Shown here: positions 43,203-52,474 of the stretch, in pieces
How positions within the stretch are numbered: position 1 is the stretch's first letter
Layout: every line of letters starts with the position of its first letter
Assembly: GCF_011758745.1 (NCBI RefSeq)
Contig: NZ_JAANOV010000001.1
Location: 2,852,001 to 2,916,000 of the forward strand
DNA: 64,000 nt
Reading direction: 5' to 3'
Source of the DNA: Amycolatopsis granulosa
GTDB lineage: Bacteria > Actinomycetota > Actinomycetes > Mycobacteriales > Pseudonocardiaceae
Notes under the pieces: model-generated
What the model was told of the DNA's origin: nothing
Database searches by the model: none
What the model saw: the letters and a program-made list of their open reading frames with translations, nothing else
Position numbers and translations under genes: made by a program

Positions 43203-43981
43203 GCGCGCCGACCCGGGGAACCACGAATCCCAACCGCCTCCGCCGCGTCGACCGCTGGCTGGCCGGTGCCCCCGAGGTGGCGGCCGCGCTGCGCCGCGCG
43301 CCGGACCCGCTCGTCGTGGACCTCGGGTACGGCGCGTCCCCCGTGACCACGGTCGAGCTGGCTGCCCGGCTGCGCCGCGCGCACCCGCGGATCCGGGTGC
43401 TCGGGCTGGAGATCGATCCGGCGCGGGTCGCGGCGGCCCGGCCGGCCGCGCACCCGCCGGTCCTGGAGTTCCGGCAGGGCGGGTTCGAGCTCGCCGGTAC
43501 CCGGCCGGTGCTCGTGCGCGCGTTCAACGTGCTGCGCCAGTACCCCGAGGACGAGGTCGCGGGCGCGTGGAAGCTGGTCCTGGACCGGCTCGCGCCGGGC
43601 GGGTTGTTCGTCGAGGGGACCTGCGACGAGATCGGCCGGCTGTCCACCTGGGTCACCCTCGACGCCGACGGCCCGCGTACGCTCACCTTGTCGTGCCACG
43701 TCGGCTCGCTCGACCAACCGTCCACTTTGGCCGAGCGGCTGCCGAAGGCGCTGATCCACCGCAACGTCGCGGGCGAAGGCGTGCACGACCTGATGTCCAC
43801 ACTGGACACGTGCTGGGCCACCGCCGCACCGCACCAGGCGTTCGGTGCCCGCGCCCGGTGGCTGGAGACCGTGCGCCTGCTCGCCGCGCGCGGCTGGCCG
43901 GTGCTGACCCGGCCGCGCCGGATCCGGCTCGGCGAGCTGACCGTGCCGTGGGACCGGGTCGCCCCGGGTGGCAGCGGGTAG
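43181..43981 (+). CDS. Class I SAM-dependent methyltransferase
   Basis: This 266-residue protein has the SAM-binding motif PLVVDLGYGASPVTTVELA near residue 43 and the acidic loop VLGLEIDPARVAAAR near 74. A later segment (VRAFNVLRQYPEDEV) replaces the usual motif IV. The target is unknown. It overlaps the DUF2505 gene by 22 bases in another frame, which implies coupling with it. Length and codon use are normal for the neighbourhood. Confidence 0.82.
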   Translation: MAGARPVGAPTRGTTNPNRLRRVDRWLAGAPEVAAALRRAPDPLVVDLGYGASPVTTVELAARLRRAHPRIRVLGLEIDPARVAAARPAAHPPVLEFRQGGFELAGTRPVLVRAFNVLRQYPEDEVAGAWKLVLDRLAPGGLFVEGTCDEIGRLSTWVTLDADGPRTLTLSCHVGSLDQPSTLAERLPKALIHRNVAGEGVHDLMSTLDTCWATAAPHQAFGARARWLETVRLLAARGWPVLTRPRRIRLGELTVPWDRVAPGGSG

Positions 43982-44092
43982 GGCTGCCCCTACTTCGGTA
44001 GGAGGGACACCACGTACGGGGCTTCCCCGGGTTGTCCCTGATCTTGCCGGAAGTCCCTGGTCCCGCGGTCCTCGCCGGGACACGATCGGCGC

Positions 44093-44818
44093 ATGACCAC
44101 GACGCTCACCAGCACCCAGTACGAAACCGCCATCACCACGGACCGCGACGTCGTCCGGGCGTGCCAGCGCCTGCGGCACGAGGTGTTCACCACCGAGTTC
44201 GGTGCCGCACCGCGCCCGAGCGGCCTGGACACCGACGAGTTCGACGAGGTGTGCGAACACCTCGCCGTGTTCTCCGGCGGCGAGGTCGTCGGCACCTACC
44301 GGCTGCTGCCGCCCGGCCGGACCACCCGGCTGTACTCGCAGTCGGAGTTCGACCTGGACGGTGTGGCGCCGCTGCGGCCGCACCTGGTGGAGACCGGCCG
44401 TTCGTGCGTACGCCCGGACCACCGCTCCGGTGGCGTGATCAACCTGATGTGGGCGGCGATGGCGCGCTACGTCGTCGGCCACGGCTACCGCTACCTCGCC
44501 GGCTGCGCCTCGGTGTCGCTCGCCGACGGCGGCACCTCGGCCGCGGCCACCTGGGCGCTCGCGCAGGCCCGCCACCGCCCCCCGGACGACCTGCGCGTCG
44601 CACCGCACCGGCCGTGGCTGCCTCTCCCGCGGACCGGGCGTGCGCCGAGCTACGCCCAGGTGCCCCCGCTGCTGCGCGGTTACCTGCGCCTGGGTTCGTG
44701 GGTGTGCGGGCCGCCCGCCCACGACGCGGACTTCGCCGTTGCCGACTTCTTCACCGTGCTGGCGGTCGACGAGATCAACGAGCGCTACCGCCGGTACTTC
44801 CTCGGGGACGATGCATGA
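44093..44818 (+). CDS. GNAT-type N-acyltransferase (OlsB-like)
   Basis: This 241-residue acyltransferase resembles OlsB and related acyl-homoserine-lactone-type synthases: RLRHEVFTTEFG near residue 27, DEVCEHLAVFSGGEVVGTYRLL near 50 and ETGRSCVRPDHRSGGVINLMWAAMARYV near 98. OlsB acylates the alpha-amino group of ornithine with a 3-hydroxyacyl group. The gene overlaps a PlsC/OlsA-like gene by four bases, as in ornithine-lipid pathways. Substrate specificity is inferred from family and context only. Confidence 0.8.
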   Translation: MTTTLTSTQYETAITTDRDVVRACQRLRHEVFTTEFGAAPRPSGLDTDEFDEVCEHLAVFSGGEVVGTYRLLPPGRTTRLYSQSEFDLDGVAPLRPHLVETGRSCVRPDHRSGGVINLMWAAMARYVVGHGYRYLAGCASVSLADGGTSAAATWALAQARHRPPDDLRVAPHRPWLPLPRTGRAPSYAQVPPLLRGYLRLGSWVCGPPAHDADFAVADFFTVLAVDEINERYRRYFLGDDA

Positions 44819-45579
44819 ACCCGTGGGACGTGACTTCACCTTGTACCCCTCACTGCGTCACCCACCGGCTGCCTGAGGTCGGCACACTGCGAAGCGTGCG
44901 ACGGTGGATGGGGCTCGGCGCGGTCCTCGCCGGCGTGCGGCGGGGGAACCTGCAGCCGCACGCCCGCGGTGTGCTCGACGCCCTCGGCGTCACGCTGGAG
45001 GCGAACACCGACCTGCTGCGCGTCCCCGCCGGCACCGGAACGCTGATCGTGGCCAACCACGTGTCCTGGCTGGACATCGTCGCGGTGCTCGCGGTCGATC
45101 CGGTCGGGTTCCTGGCCAAGCGCGAGGTGCGCTCCTGGCCGCTGATCGGCTCGCTCGCGCAGGCCTGCGGCACCCGGTTCATCGCCCGCCGCGAACTGCG
45201 CGAACTGCCGGCGGTGGTCGCCGGGCTGGCGGACGCGCTGCGGGCAGGCGAATCGGTCGTGGTGTTCCCGGAGGGCACGACGTGGTGCGGCGGCACGGGC
45301 GGCACGTTCCGGCGGGCCGCGTTCCAGGCGGCGATCGACGCCGGTGCGCCCGTGCGGCCGGTGACCTTCGAGTACGCGCAGGGCGGACAGCCGAGCACGG
45401 TCGCGGCGTTCGTCGGCGACGACGCGCTCCTGCCGTCGCTGAACCGGGTCACGCGCGCCCGCGACCTGCGCATCAGCCTGACCGCGCACCCGCCGCTCGA
45501 CCCGCTCGGGGACCGGCGGGAGCTGGCCGCGCGGGCGCAGGACGCGGTCCGCGCCACCCGGGTCCCGGCCCATGCTTGA
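44815..45579 (+). CDS. 1-acyl-sn-glycerol-3-phosphate/OlsA-like acyltransferase
   Basis: This 254-residue PlsC-family enzyme has the HX4D motif in VANHVSWLDIVAVLA near residue 78, FIARRELRELP near 120 and the glycine-rich VVFPEGTTWCGGTGG near 147. It would add a second acyl chain to lysophosphatidate or, if the OlsB reading of its neighbour is right, to lyso-ornithine lipid. The ATG overlaps the upstream stop (ATGA). The unusual N-terminal segment (WDVTSPCTPHCVTH) has two cysteines. Confidence 0.87.
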   Translation: MNPWDVTSPCTPHCVTHRLPEVGTLRSVRRWMGLGAVLAGVRRGNLQPHARGVLDALGVTLEANTDLLRVPAGTGTLIVANHVSWLDIVAVLAVDPVGFLAKREVRSWPLIGSLAQACGTRFIARRELRELPAVVAGLADALRAGESVVVFPEGTTWCGGTGGTFRRAAFQAAIDAGAPVRPVTFEYAQGGQPSTVAAFVGDDALLPSLNRVTRARDLRISLTAHPPLDPLGDRRELAARAQDAVRATRVPAHA

Positions 45580-46390
45580 CTTCCTCGACCACCTCGGCGA
45601 GCTGCTGCAGAGCACGCTCGGGTCGCCGTGGCTGTGGCTGATCGTGTTCGCGGTCGCCGGGCTCGACGCGCTGCTGCCGTTCATGCCGAGCGAGACGACG
45701 GTGATCACGGTCGCCGTGCTGCTCGGCACGGACCTGCCGAAGCTGGCGTTGCTCGCGCTGCTCGCGGCTGCCGGGGCGCTAGCCGGGGACTGCCTGTCAC
45801 ACGCGGTCGGCCGCGGTGCCGCGCCGGCGCTGACCCGGTGGCTGCGGGCGGGCGAGCAGGACCGCTACGAGTGGGCTCGCGACCAGGTCGAGCGCAACGC
45901 GGGCCTGCTGATCGTCGCCGGCCGGTACCTGCCCGGCGGCCGGGTGGCGAGCGGGCTGGCGACCGGCAGCATGGGCGTGCCGTGGGCGCGGTTCGTCACA
46001 CTCGACGCACTGGGGGCCGGGATCTGGGCCGTCTACAGCGTGGTGATCGGCGCCATCGGTGGCGCGAGCTTCGACGGTCAGCCGGCCAAGGGACTGCTGC
46101 TGTCGTTCGGGATCGGGCTGCTCATGGTCGGTGTCATCGAGGTGGTGCGGCGGATACGCTCTCGGCATGGAGCACGCCTCGTACCTCGCGATCATCGCGA
46201 ACCAGAGCAGGGAGCTGTGGGCGGCGGCGGCGAAGGCGGGGCCGGAGGCCCCGGTGCCGACCTGTCCGAAGTGGACTGTCCAGCACCTCGTCGCCCATCT
46301 GGCCAAGGTCCATTCCTGGGTCCGCTCGGCACTCACCGACCCGACCGGCGAGAACGTGCGCCGCGGGCAGCCGCCCGAAGACTGGACTGA
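45572..46390 (+). CDS. DedA family membrane protein, with read-through tail
   Basis: The first 200 residues are a typical DedA/SNARE-associated protein: DALLPFMPSETTVITVAVLLG near 30, GDCLSHAVGRG near 70 and ERNAGLLIVAGRYLPGGRVASGLATG near 106. DedA proteins move lipids across the membrane and maintain envelope potential. The frame continues for about 70 Gly/Pro/Arg-rich residues into the next gene in another register, a 224-base overlap. The tail is probably not conserved; normal DedA length ends near 46170. It overlaps the acyltransferase by eight bases. Confidence 0.83.
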   Translation: MLDFLDHLGELLQSTLGSPWLWLIVFAVAGLDALLPFMPSETTVITVAVLLGTDLPKLALLALLAAAGALAGDCLSHAVGRGAAPALTRWLRAGEQDRYEWARDQVERNAGLLIVAGRYLPGGRVASGLATGSMGVPWARFVTLDALGAGIWAVYSVVIGAIGGASFDGQPAKGLLLSFGIGLLMVGVIEVVRRIRSRHGARLVPRDHREPEQGAVGGGGEGGAGGPGADLSEVDCPAPRRPSGQGPFLGPLGTHRPDRRERAPRAAARRLD

Positions 46391-46907
46391 GCTCCTGGAG
46401 TGGTCGGCGGAGCAGATGACCGCCATGGTCGACGAGCTCGCCGACCCGTCCGCACCCGCATGGCTGCCCTTCACCCGCTTCGAGCAGAACGCCGGGTCCT
46501 GGGCCCGGCGGCAGGCGCACGAGACCGCGATCCACCGGCTCGACGCCGAGCACGCGCTCGCCGGCAGCGCCGATCCCTCGTCGGTCCCGTCGCTGGTGTT
46601 CGACCCGGAGTTCGCCGCGGACGGCATCGACGAACTGATCGCCTGGATTCTGCCCACCCGGGCGAAGTGGGACCGGTTCACGGTCTCCGGCTCGGTGCTG
46701 GTGCACGCCGCCGACGCCGGCCGCATGTGGCGGGTCGTGCTGCACCCCGGCGAACCGGCGACGATCGACCCGGTGACCGCGGCGTTCGAGGCCGACGTGA
46801 CCATCGCGGGCACGGCCGACGCCGTGTACCGGCGGGTGTGGGGACGGCCCAGTCACGCCTCGGTGGCCGGTGACGTGAGTCTCCTGGCGCCCCTGGCCGC
46901 GCCGTGA
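46167..46907 (+). CDS. Mycothiol-dependent maleylpyruvate isomerase family enzyme
   Basis: This 246-residue DinB-like protein has CPKWTVQHLVAHLAKVHSW near residue 32 and ARRQAHETAIHRLDAEHAL near 112, the metal-binding helices of the MDMPI N-terminal domain. An SCP2-like C-terminal half follows (FTVSGSVLVHA to VYRRVWG). Such enzymes use mycothiol for isomerisation or detoxification; the real substrate is unknown. It overlaps the DedA frame on the same strand. mshA elsewhere in the window supplies the first step of mycothiol synthesis. Confidence 0.87.
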   Translation: MEHASYLAIIANQSRELWAAAAKAGPEAPVPTCPKWTVQHLVAHLAKVHSWVRSALTDPTGENVRRGQPPEDWTELLEWSAEQMTAMVDELADPSAPAWLPFTRFEQNAGSWARRQAHETAIHRLDAEHALAGSADPSSVPSLVFDPEFAADGIDELIAWILPTRAKWDRFTVSGSVLVHAADAGRMWRVVLHPGEPATIDPVTAAFEADVTIAGTADAVYRRVWGRPSHASVAGDVSLLAPLAAP

Positions 46908-46924
46908 GCGGGGAAGATGGTGCG

Positions 46925-47785
46925 GTGTCCGAACGACGTTATGTGATCACCTTCGGCTGTCCCGACCGCACCGGCATCGTCGCGCGCGTCGCGTCGTTCC
47001 TCGCCGACAACGGCGGCTGGATCGTCGAGGCCGCCTACCACACCGACCCGGACACCGGCTGGTTCTTCACCCGCCAGGAGGTCAGGGCGGATTCGCTGCC
47101 GTTCGGAGTGGACGAACTGCGGTCCCGCTTCGCCGAGGTGGCCACGTCCCTGTCGGCGGAGTCGAACTGGCGCGTGGAGGACACGGCCGAGCGACGCCGC
47201 GTGGTGATCCTGGTGTCGAAGGAAGGGCACTGCCTCTACGACCTGCTGGGCCGGGTCGCGGCCGGTGAGCTGGACGTCGACGTGCGGGCGGTGATCGGCA
47301 ACCACGACAACCTGGCCGACATCACCCGGGCGCACGGGATCCCGTTCCACCACGTGCCGTTTCCCGCCGGGGACAAGGCGGAGGCGTTCAGCGAGGTGCG
47401 CAAGCTGGTCGACGAGCACGATCCGCACGCCGTCGTGCTGGCGCGGTTCATGCAGATCCTGCCGCCCGAGCTGTGCCGGGCGTGGTCCGGCCGGGCGATC
47501 AACATCCACCACAGCTTCCTGCCGTCGTTCATCGGCGCGCGGCCGTACCACCAGGCGCACCGGCGCGGGGTGAAGCTGGTCGGCGCGACCTGCCACTACG
47601 TCACCGCCGACCTGGACGCCGGGCCGATCATCGAGCAGGACGTGATCCGCGTCGACCACGGCGACACCGTGCCGGATCTGGTGCGCAAGGGCCGCGACAT
47701 CGAGAAGGTCACGCTCGCGCGCGGGCTGCGCTGGCACCTGGAAGGCCGCGTTCTCGTGCACGGCAACCGCACGGTGGTGTTCTAG
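46925..47785 (+). CDS. purU: Formyltetrahydrofolate deformylase
   Basis: PurU (286 aa) hydrolyses 10-formyl-THF to formate and THF, balancing one-carbon pools and supplying formate. It has an N-terminal ACT domain (YVITFGCPDRTGIVARVAS near residue 5) and a formyltransferase-like hydrolase with AINIHHSFLPSFIGARPYHQA near 192 and VGATCHYVTADLDAGPIIEQD near 222. The GTG at 46925 gives the usual N-terminus (SERRYVI) with GGGGAAG about 8 bases before it. A GTG at 46904, overlapping the previous stop, is the alternative. Confidence 0.94.
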   Translation: MSERRYVITFGCPDRTGIVARVASFLADNGGWIVEAAYHTDPDTGWFFTRQEVRADSLPFGVDELRSRFAEVATSLSAESNWRVEDTAERRRVVILVSKEGHCLYDLLGRVAAGELDVDVRAVIGNHDNLADITRAHGIPFHHVPFPAGDKAEAFSEVRKLVDEHDPHAVVLARFMQILPPELCRAWSGRAINIHHSFLPSFIGARPYHQAHRRGVKLVGATCHYVTADLDAGPIIEQDVIRVDHGDTVPDLVRKGRDIEKVTLARGLRWHLEGRVLVHGNRTVVF

Positions 47786-47805
47786 GCCCGGCGATCGCGC
47801 CGGGC
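47786..47805. terminator. Bidirectional terminator between purU and the oxidoreductase
   Basis: GCCCGGCG (47786-47793) and CGCCGGGC (47798-47805) form an 8-base stem with an ATCG tetraloop. It sits in the 23-base space between the convergent purU and oxidoreductase stops, so it probably serves both. Confidence 0.65.
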
Positions 47806-47808
47806 GGA

Positions 47809-48813
<1,005 letters not shown>

Positions 48814-48901
48814 GATGACTCCTGGTGCCGTGGGATGTGGTCCACCGGCGCCAACGCGCTAACCGGGGCAGCGACCCGGGTTCGTGTCCGAAGCCACCGG
48901 C

Positions 48902-49336
48902 TCAGACGAGCTCGGCCAGCTTGGCCAGCACACCGTCGTAGATCCGCCGCAGCCCGGCCGGCGCGAAGGTCTTCTCGAAGAAGCCGCCGATGCCCCCGGC
49001 GCCCTGCCAGGTGGTCTCGATCCGGACGACGCTGCGCTCGCCCACGGGCCGCACCGTCCAGGTGGTGACCATGCTGGAGTTGGCGTCGGTCTCGACCAGG
49101 GTGCCCGCTTCCGGCTCCGTCACACTCGCCGCGACGTCCCGCACCCGCTTCGAGGTGGCCTGCAACTTCCACTTCGCCTTGGTGCCGGCCCCGGTCCCGC
49201 CCTCGACCACCTCGTAGTCGCGGTACTGCTCGGTCAGGATCTTCGGCCGGGTCTCGGCGTAGTCGGCGACGAGTGCCCGCACCTTCTCGGCCGGCGCGTC
49301 GATCGTCCGTTCCGCGGTGGCCGTGACCTTCGCCAT
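48902..49336 (-). CDS. SRPBCC family protein
   Basis: This 144-residue START-like domain opens VTATAERTIDAPAEKVRALVADY and has central strands WKLQATSKRVRDVAASVTEPEAG-like and TTWTVRPVGERSVVRIETTW, then a C-terminal helix (GFFEKTFAPAGLRRIYDG). It is probably a ligand-binding or polyketide-cyclase-like fold without a visible catalytic motif. The gene stands alone between an oxidoreductase gene and the osmoprotectant-binding protein gene. Confidence 0.87.
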   Translation of the reverse strand: MAKVTATAERTIDAPAEKVRALVADYAETRPKILTEQYRDYEVVEGGTGAGTKAKWKLQATSKRVRDVAASVTEPEAGTLVETDANSSMVTTWTVRPVGERSVVRIETTWQGAGGIGGFFEKTFAPAGLRRIYDGVLAKLAELV

Positions 49337-49411
49337 AACGCCTCCTGATCTGCTCGAACTCCGTTGCCCGCGACTCTAGGACCCCCGCCGCGGGGAGCTG
49401 TGGCCGCGGTG

Positions 49412-49440
49412 CCGGTGGCGGCGCGGAACGCCGCCACCGG
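49412..49440 (-). terminator. Terminator after the osmoprotectant-binding protein gene
   Basis: CCGGTGGCGGC (49412-49422) pairs perfectly with GCCGCCACCGG (49430-49440) around a 7-base loop. It lies 6 bases beyond the substrate-binding protein stop on the minus strand. Confidence 0.7.
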
Positions 49441-49446
49441 AGCGGA

Positions 49447-50364
49447 TCAGATCAGGCCCTGTCCGCGCAGCCAGTCCTTCGCCACGTCGGCCGCCTGGTC
49501 GCCGTCCTCGTCGACCTGCTTGTTCAGCTCCCGCAGCTGGTCGGTGGTCAGTTTCGCGCTCACCGCGTTGACCGCCGCCGCGAAGTCCGCGCCGCGCTCG
49601 TCCAGCACCTTCTTGTTCACCGCGGGCACGATGTTCTCGGTGGCCACGATGTGCTGGTCGTCCTCCAGCGCGGTGAAATCGGAGCTGCCGACCAGCGGGT
49701 TCACCGAGTCGAGCGGGATGACCGTGACCGCACCCGAACGCAGCTGCTCGACCCGCGGACCGGACTCCTGGATGCTCGAGAACGTGGCGTTCAGCTTGTA
49801 GACGTCCCGGAAGCCGACGAAGCAGTTGGCCCGGGTGCCGCACTCCGGCGGCCCGCCGAGGACCACCTTGTCCAGCTTCTTCAGATCGCTGATCGTCTTC
49901 AGCCCGTGCTGCTGCGCGAGGTCCGACTTCACCACGTAGGTGTTCTTGTTCTCGGCCGGCGCGTAGTCGAGCAGCCCGACGCCGGACGGCGCGAACAGCT
50001 CGGCCAGCTTCGCGTGCTCGGACGCCGCGTCGGTGGGCGCCTGCTCGTTGAAGCCGGAGCTGATGGCCGCACCCTGGTACTCGGGGATGAACTGCAGCTC
50101 GCCCGACTTCAGCGACGGGTACACCAGCTCACGCGAGCCTATGTTGAACTTCCGCTGGACCGGATAACCCTTCGCCTCCAGCGCCTGCGAATACACCTCC
50201 GCCAGGATCTGGCTGTCCGTGAAGTTGAAGGACGCCACCACGATCGGCGCGCCGCCCTTGCCCGGCTGCGCCGACCCGCTGTCGCCGCCACCGCCGCACG
50301 CCGTCAGCCCCAGGACCGCTACCGCGAGCGCCCCCGCCGCCCGCAGGCTCCGTGTCCATCGCAT
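49447..50364 (-). CDS. Osmoprotectant (OpuC/ProX-type) substrate-binding lipoprotein
   Basis: This 305-residue solute-binding protein has a lipobox (LGLTACGGGG, cysteine near residue 23). Its OpuAC-type domain shows ASFNFTDSQILAEVYSQAL near 44, LQFIPEYQGAAIS near 88 and VVLGGPPECGTRANCFVGF near 166. It would bind betaine, choline or a related quaternary ammonium compound. It is divergent from two permease genes, an unusual split of the operon. A cysteine pair (PPECGTRANC) may form a disulfide. Confidence 0.9.
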   Translation of the reverse strand: MRWTRSLRAAGALAVAVLGLTACGGGGDSGSAQPGKGGAPIVVASFNFTDSQILAEVYSQALEAKGYPVQRKFNIGSRELVYPSLKSGELQFIPEYQGAAISSGFNEQAPTDAASEHAKLAELFAPSGVGLLDYAPAENKNTYVVKSDLAQQHGLKTISDLKKLDKVVLGGPPECGTRANCFVGFRDVYKLNATFSSIQESGPRVEQLRSGAVTVIPLDSVNPLVGSSDFTALEDDQHIVATENIVPAVNKKVLDERGADFAAAVNAVSAKLTTDQLRELNKQVDEDGDQAADVAKDWLRGQGLI

Positions 50365-50480
50365 ACCTGTTCACCCTCCAGTGCCGTTCGTCAGAGCGAC
50401 CCTAACCGCAACCACCGACAGAATTCACATCGTGAGATCGCACGCCGGTGGTTGTCGGCCCCCGCCCGTATGCTCGCCGC

Positions 50481-51167
50481 GTGAGCGAGTACCTGCTGGC
50501 CGCGGGCGATCGGCCGCTGTTCGAGTGGCGCTGGGTCGAGCGCAACGCGGACCAGATCGTGCAGCGCCTCGGCGAGCACCTGGCGCTGACCGCCGCCGCG
50601 CTCGCGATCGGGCTGGTGGTGTCCCTGGCGCTGGCCGTGCTGTCGCTGCGGTGGCGCTGGTTCTACGCGGTCGCACTGGGCACGGCGGGCGCGCTCTACG
50701 TGATCCCCAGCCTGGGTGCGTTCGCCCTGCTGGTGCCGTTCTTCGGGCTGTCGTTCACCACCGCGGTGATCCCGCTCGCCACGTACACGCTGCTGATCCT
50801 GCTGCGCAACATCGTCACCGGCATCCAGCAGGTGCCCGAGGAGGTCCGGGAAGCCGCGATCGGCATGGGCTTCACGAGGGTGCGCCTGCTGCTGCAGGTC
50901 GAGTTCCCGCTGGCGCTGCCGGTGGTCGTGGCCGGGCTGCGGGTGGCGGCGGTCACCACGATCGGGCTGGTCACGGTCACCGCGATGCTCGGGATGGGCG
51001 GTCTGGGCTTCTTCATCCGGCAGGGCATCCAGACGACCACACCGAACCCGACGGCGATCATCGTCGGGATCGGACTGTCCATCGTGCTCGCCGTGCTGGT
51101 CGACGCGTTGTTGTGGCTGAGTGAACGGGCGCTCGCCCCGTGGGCGCGGAAGGCGGGCCGGGCATGA
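50481..51167 (+). CDS. Osmoprotectant ABC transporter permease 1
   Basis: This 228-residue permease has about five helices and the binding-protein-dependent transport signature EEVREAAIGMGFTRVRLLLQVEFPLALP-like near residue 130, where it contacts the ATPase. It is of the OpuCB/OpuCD type. The GTG at 50481 is used although no clear ribosome site precedes it. Its stop overlaps the second permease start (ATGA). No ATP-binding subunit gene lies next to it. Confidence 0.88.
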   Translation: MSEYLLAAGDRPLFEWRWVERNADQIVQRLGEHLALTAAALAIGLVVSLALAVLSLRWRWFYAVALGTAGALYVIPSLGAFALLVPFFGLSFTTAVIPLATYTLLILLRNIVTGIQQVPEEVREAAIGMGFTRVRLLLQVEFPLALPVVVAGLRVAAVTTIGLVTVTAMLGMGGLGFFIRQGIQTTTPNPTAIIVGIGLSIVLAVLVDALLWLSERALAPWARKAGRA

Positions 51168-51889
51168 ACGCGGTCGAGCAGGCGCTGGACTGGCTGGGCC
51201 GGCCGGGCCGGTGGAGCTGGACGGACCCGGCCGGCATCCCGTACCGGACGGTGGAGCACCTCGGGTTCTCGGTGTTGTCGCTGCTCGTCGCGGCGGCCCT
51301 CGCCGTGCCGTCCGCACTGCTGCTGGCGCACTTCCGCCGCGGCGCGTTCCTGGCGAGCAGCGCGGTGAACATCGGCCGGGCGATCCCGAGCTTCGGCCTG
51401 ATCATCCTGTTCTGGTACCTGGCGAGCAGGTGGGGCGTCGGCACGTCGTTCTGGCCCTTGCTGCTGGCACTGGTGGCGCTCGCGCTGCCGCCGTTGTTCA
51501 GCAACACCTACGCGGGCGTGGTGTCGCTCGAGCCGGACGCGGTGGACGCGGCGCGTGGCATCGGCCACACCGAGCGGCAGATCATGCTGCGGATCGAGCT
51601 GCCCCTGGCGCTGCCGGTGGTCCTGGCCGGTGCGCGGGTGGCGTTCCTGCAGCTCGTGGCGACCGTCGCGATCGGCGCGATCGTCAACGACGGCGGGGGC
51701 CTGGGCCGCTTCATCGTGGACGGGTTCGCGCAGGGCGCGGGCGGCTACGGCGAGATCCTCGCCGGGGGCCTCGCGGTCATCGTGCTGGCCCTCGCGTGCG
51801 AGGGCGTGTTCGCCCTGCTGGAGCGGTTCGCGGTGCCGCGGGGCCTCATCCTCTCCCGACGCACGACACTGACGACCCGCCCCGCCTAG
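51164..51889 (+). CDS. Osmoprotectant ABC transporter permease 2
   Basis: This 241-residue permease is of the same family as its neighbour, with about five helices (VLSLLVAAALAVPSALLLA, LLLALVALALPPLFS and others). The coupling loop EPDAVDAARGIGHTERQIML lies near residue 130. The pair would form a heterodimeric channel for the substrate-binding lipoprotein encoded divergently. It ends tail to tail with the YbaK-family gene, overlapping by four bases. An ATPase must be supplied from elsewhere in the genome. Confidence 0.88.
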   Translation: MNAVEQALDWLGRPGRWSWTDPAGIPYRTVEHLGFSVLSLLVAAALAVPSALLLAHFRRGAFLASSAVNIGRAIPSFGLIILFWYLASRWGVGTSFWPLLLALVALALPPLFSNTYAGVVSLEPDAVDAARGIGHTERQIMLRIELPLALPVVLAGARVAFLQLVATVAIGAIVNDGGGLGRFIVDGFAQGAGGYGEILAGGLAVIVLALACEGVFALLERFAVPRGLILSRRTTLTTRPA

Positions 51890-52437
51890 CTCACCGGCTT
51901 CGCCAGTCCCTCAATCACCTCGGCCCCGGGCAGCGAGGCCAGCAGCTCCCCGGTGACCAGCAGCTTCCCGCCGCGCGTACCGCTGCCGATGACGAGTTCG
52001 GGCGAGTCCGCGACGGCCTTGTCGACGAGGATCGGCCAGTCCGCGGGCAACCCGACCGGCGTGATGCCCCCGTAGGCCATCCCGGTGAGTTCGACCGCCT
52101 CGTCCGTCGGCGCGAAGGACGCCTTGCGGACGTCGAGACGCCGTTTGATGACGCCGTTGACGTCGGCGCGGGTCGTGGCGAGCACCAGCGCGGCGGCGAA
52201 GCGCACCTCCCCGGCCCGCTTGCCGGAGACGACGACGCAGTTCGCGGAGGCCGACAGCGGCGAGGAGTAGGCGTCGCAGAACGCGGCGGTGTCGGCCAGG
52301 CCGGGATCGATCTCGACGACACCGGCCTGGGTGTCGTCGAGAGTGGCGAGCGCCTTGGCGACGGGCTCGGCCAGCAGGTCGGTGCGTTCGGTGGCCGGGT
52401 GGACGGTCAGCGTCCCGGCGATGCTCCAGGTCCTCAC
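51886..52437 (-). CDS. YbaK/aminoacyl-tRNA deacylase family protein
   Basis: This 183-residue protein has the YbaK/EbsC core: CDAYSSPLSASANCVVVSG near residue 54, RRLDVRKASFAPTDEAVELTGMAYGGITP-like near 98-128 and the closing IGSGTRGGKLLVTGELL. The lysine in the DVRKASFA stretch is typical of editing domains that clear mischarged Cys-tRNAPro or related species. The exact tRNA is uncertain. The start is a GTG at 52437. Confidence 0.87.
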   Translation of the reverse strand: MRTWSIAGTLTVHPATERTDLLAEPVAKALATLDDTQAGVVEIDPGLADTAAFCDAYSSPLSASANCVVVSGKRAGEVRFAAALVLATTRADVNGVIKRRLDVRKASFAPTDEAVELTGMAYGGITPVGLPADWPILVDKAVADSPELVIGSGTRGGKLLVTGELLASLPGAEVIEGLAKPVS

Positions 52438-52474
52438 GACCGCCAGGATAGGCGGTGCCGGTCCCGGAGGCGGT

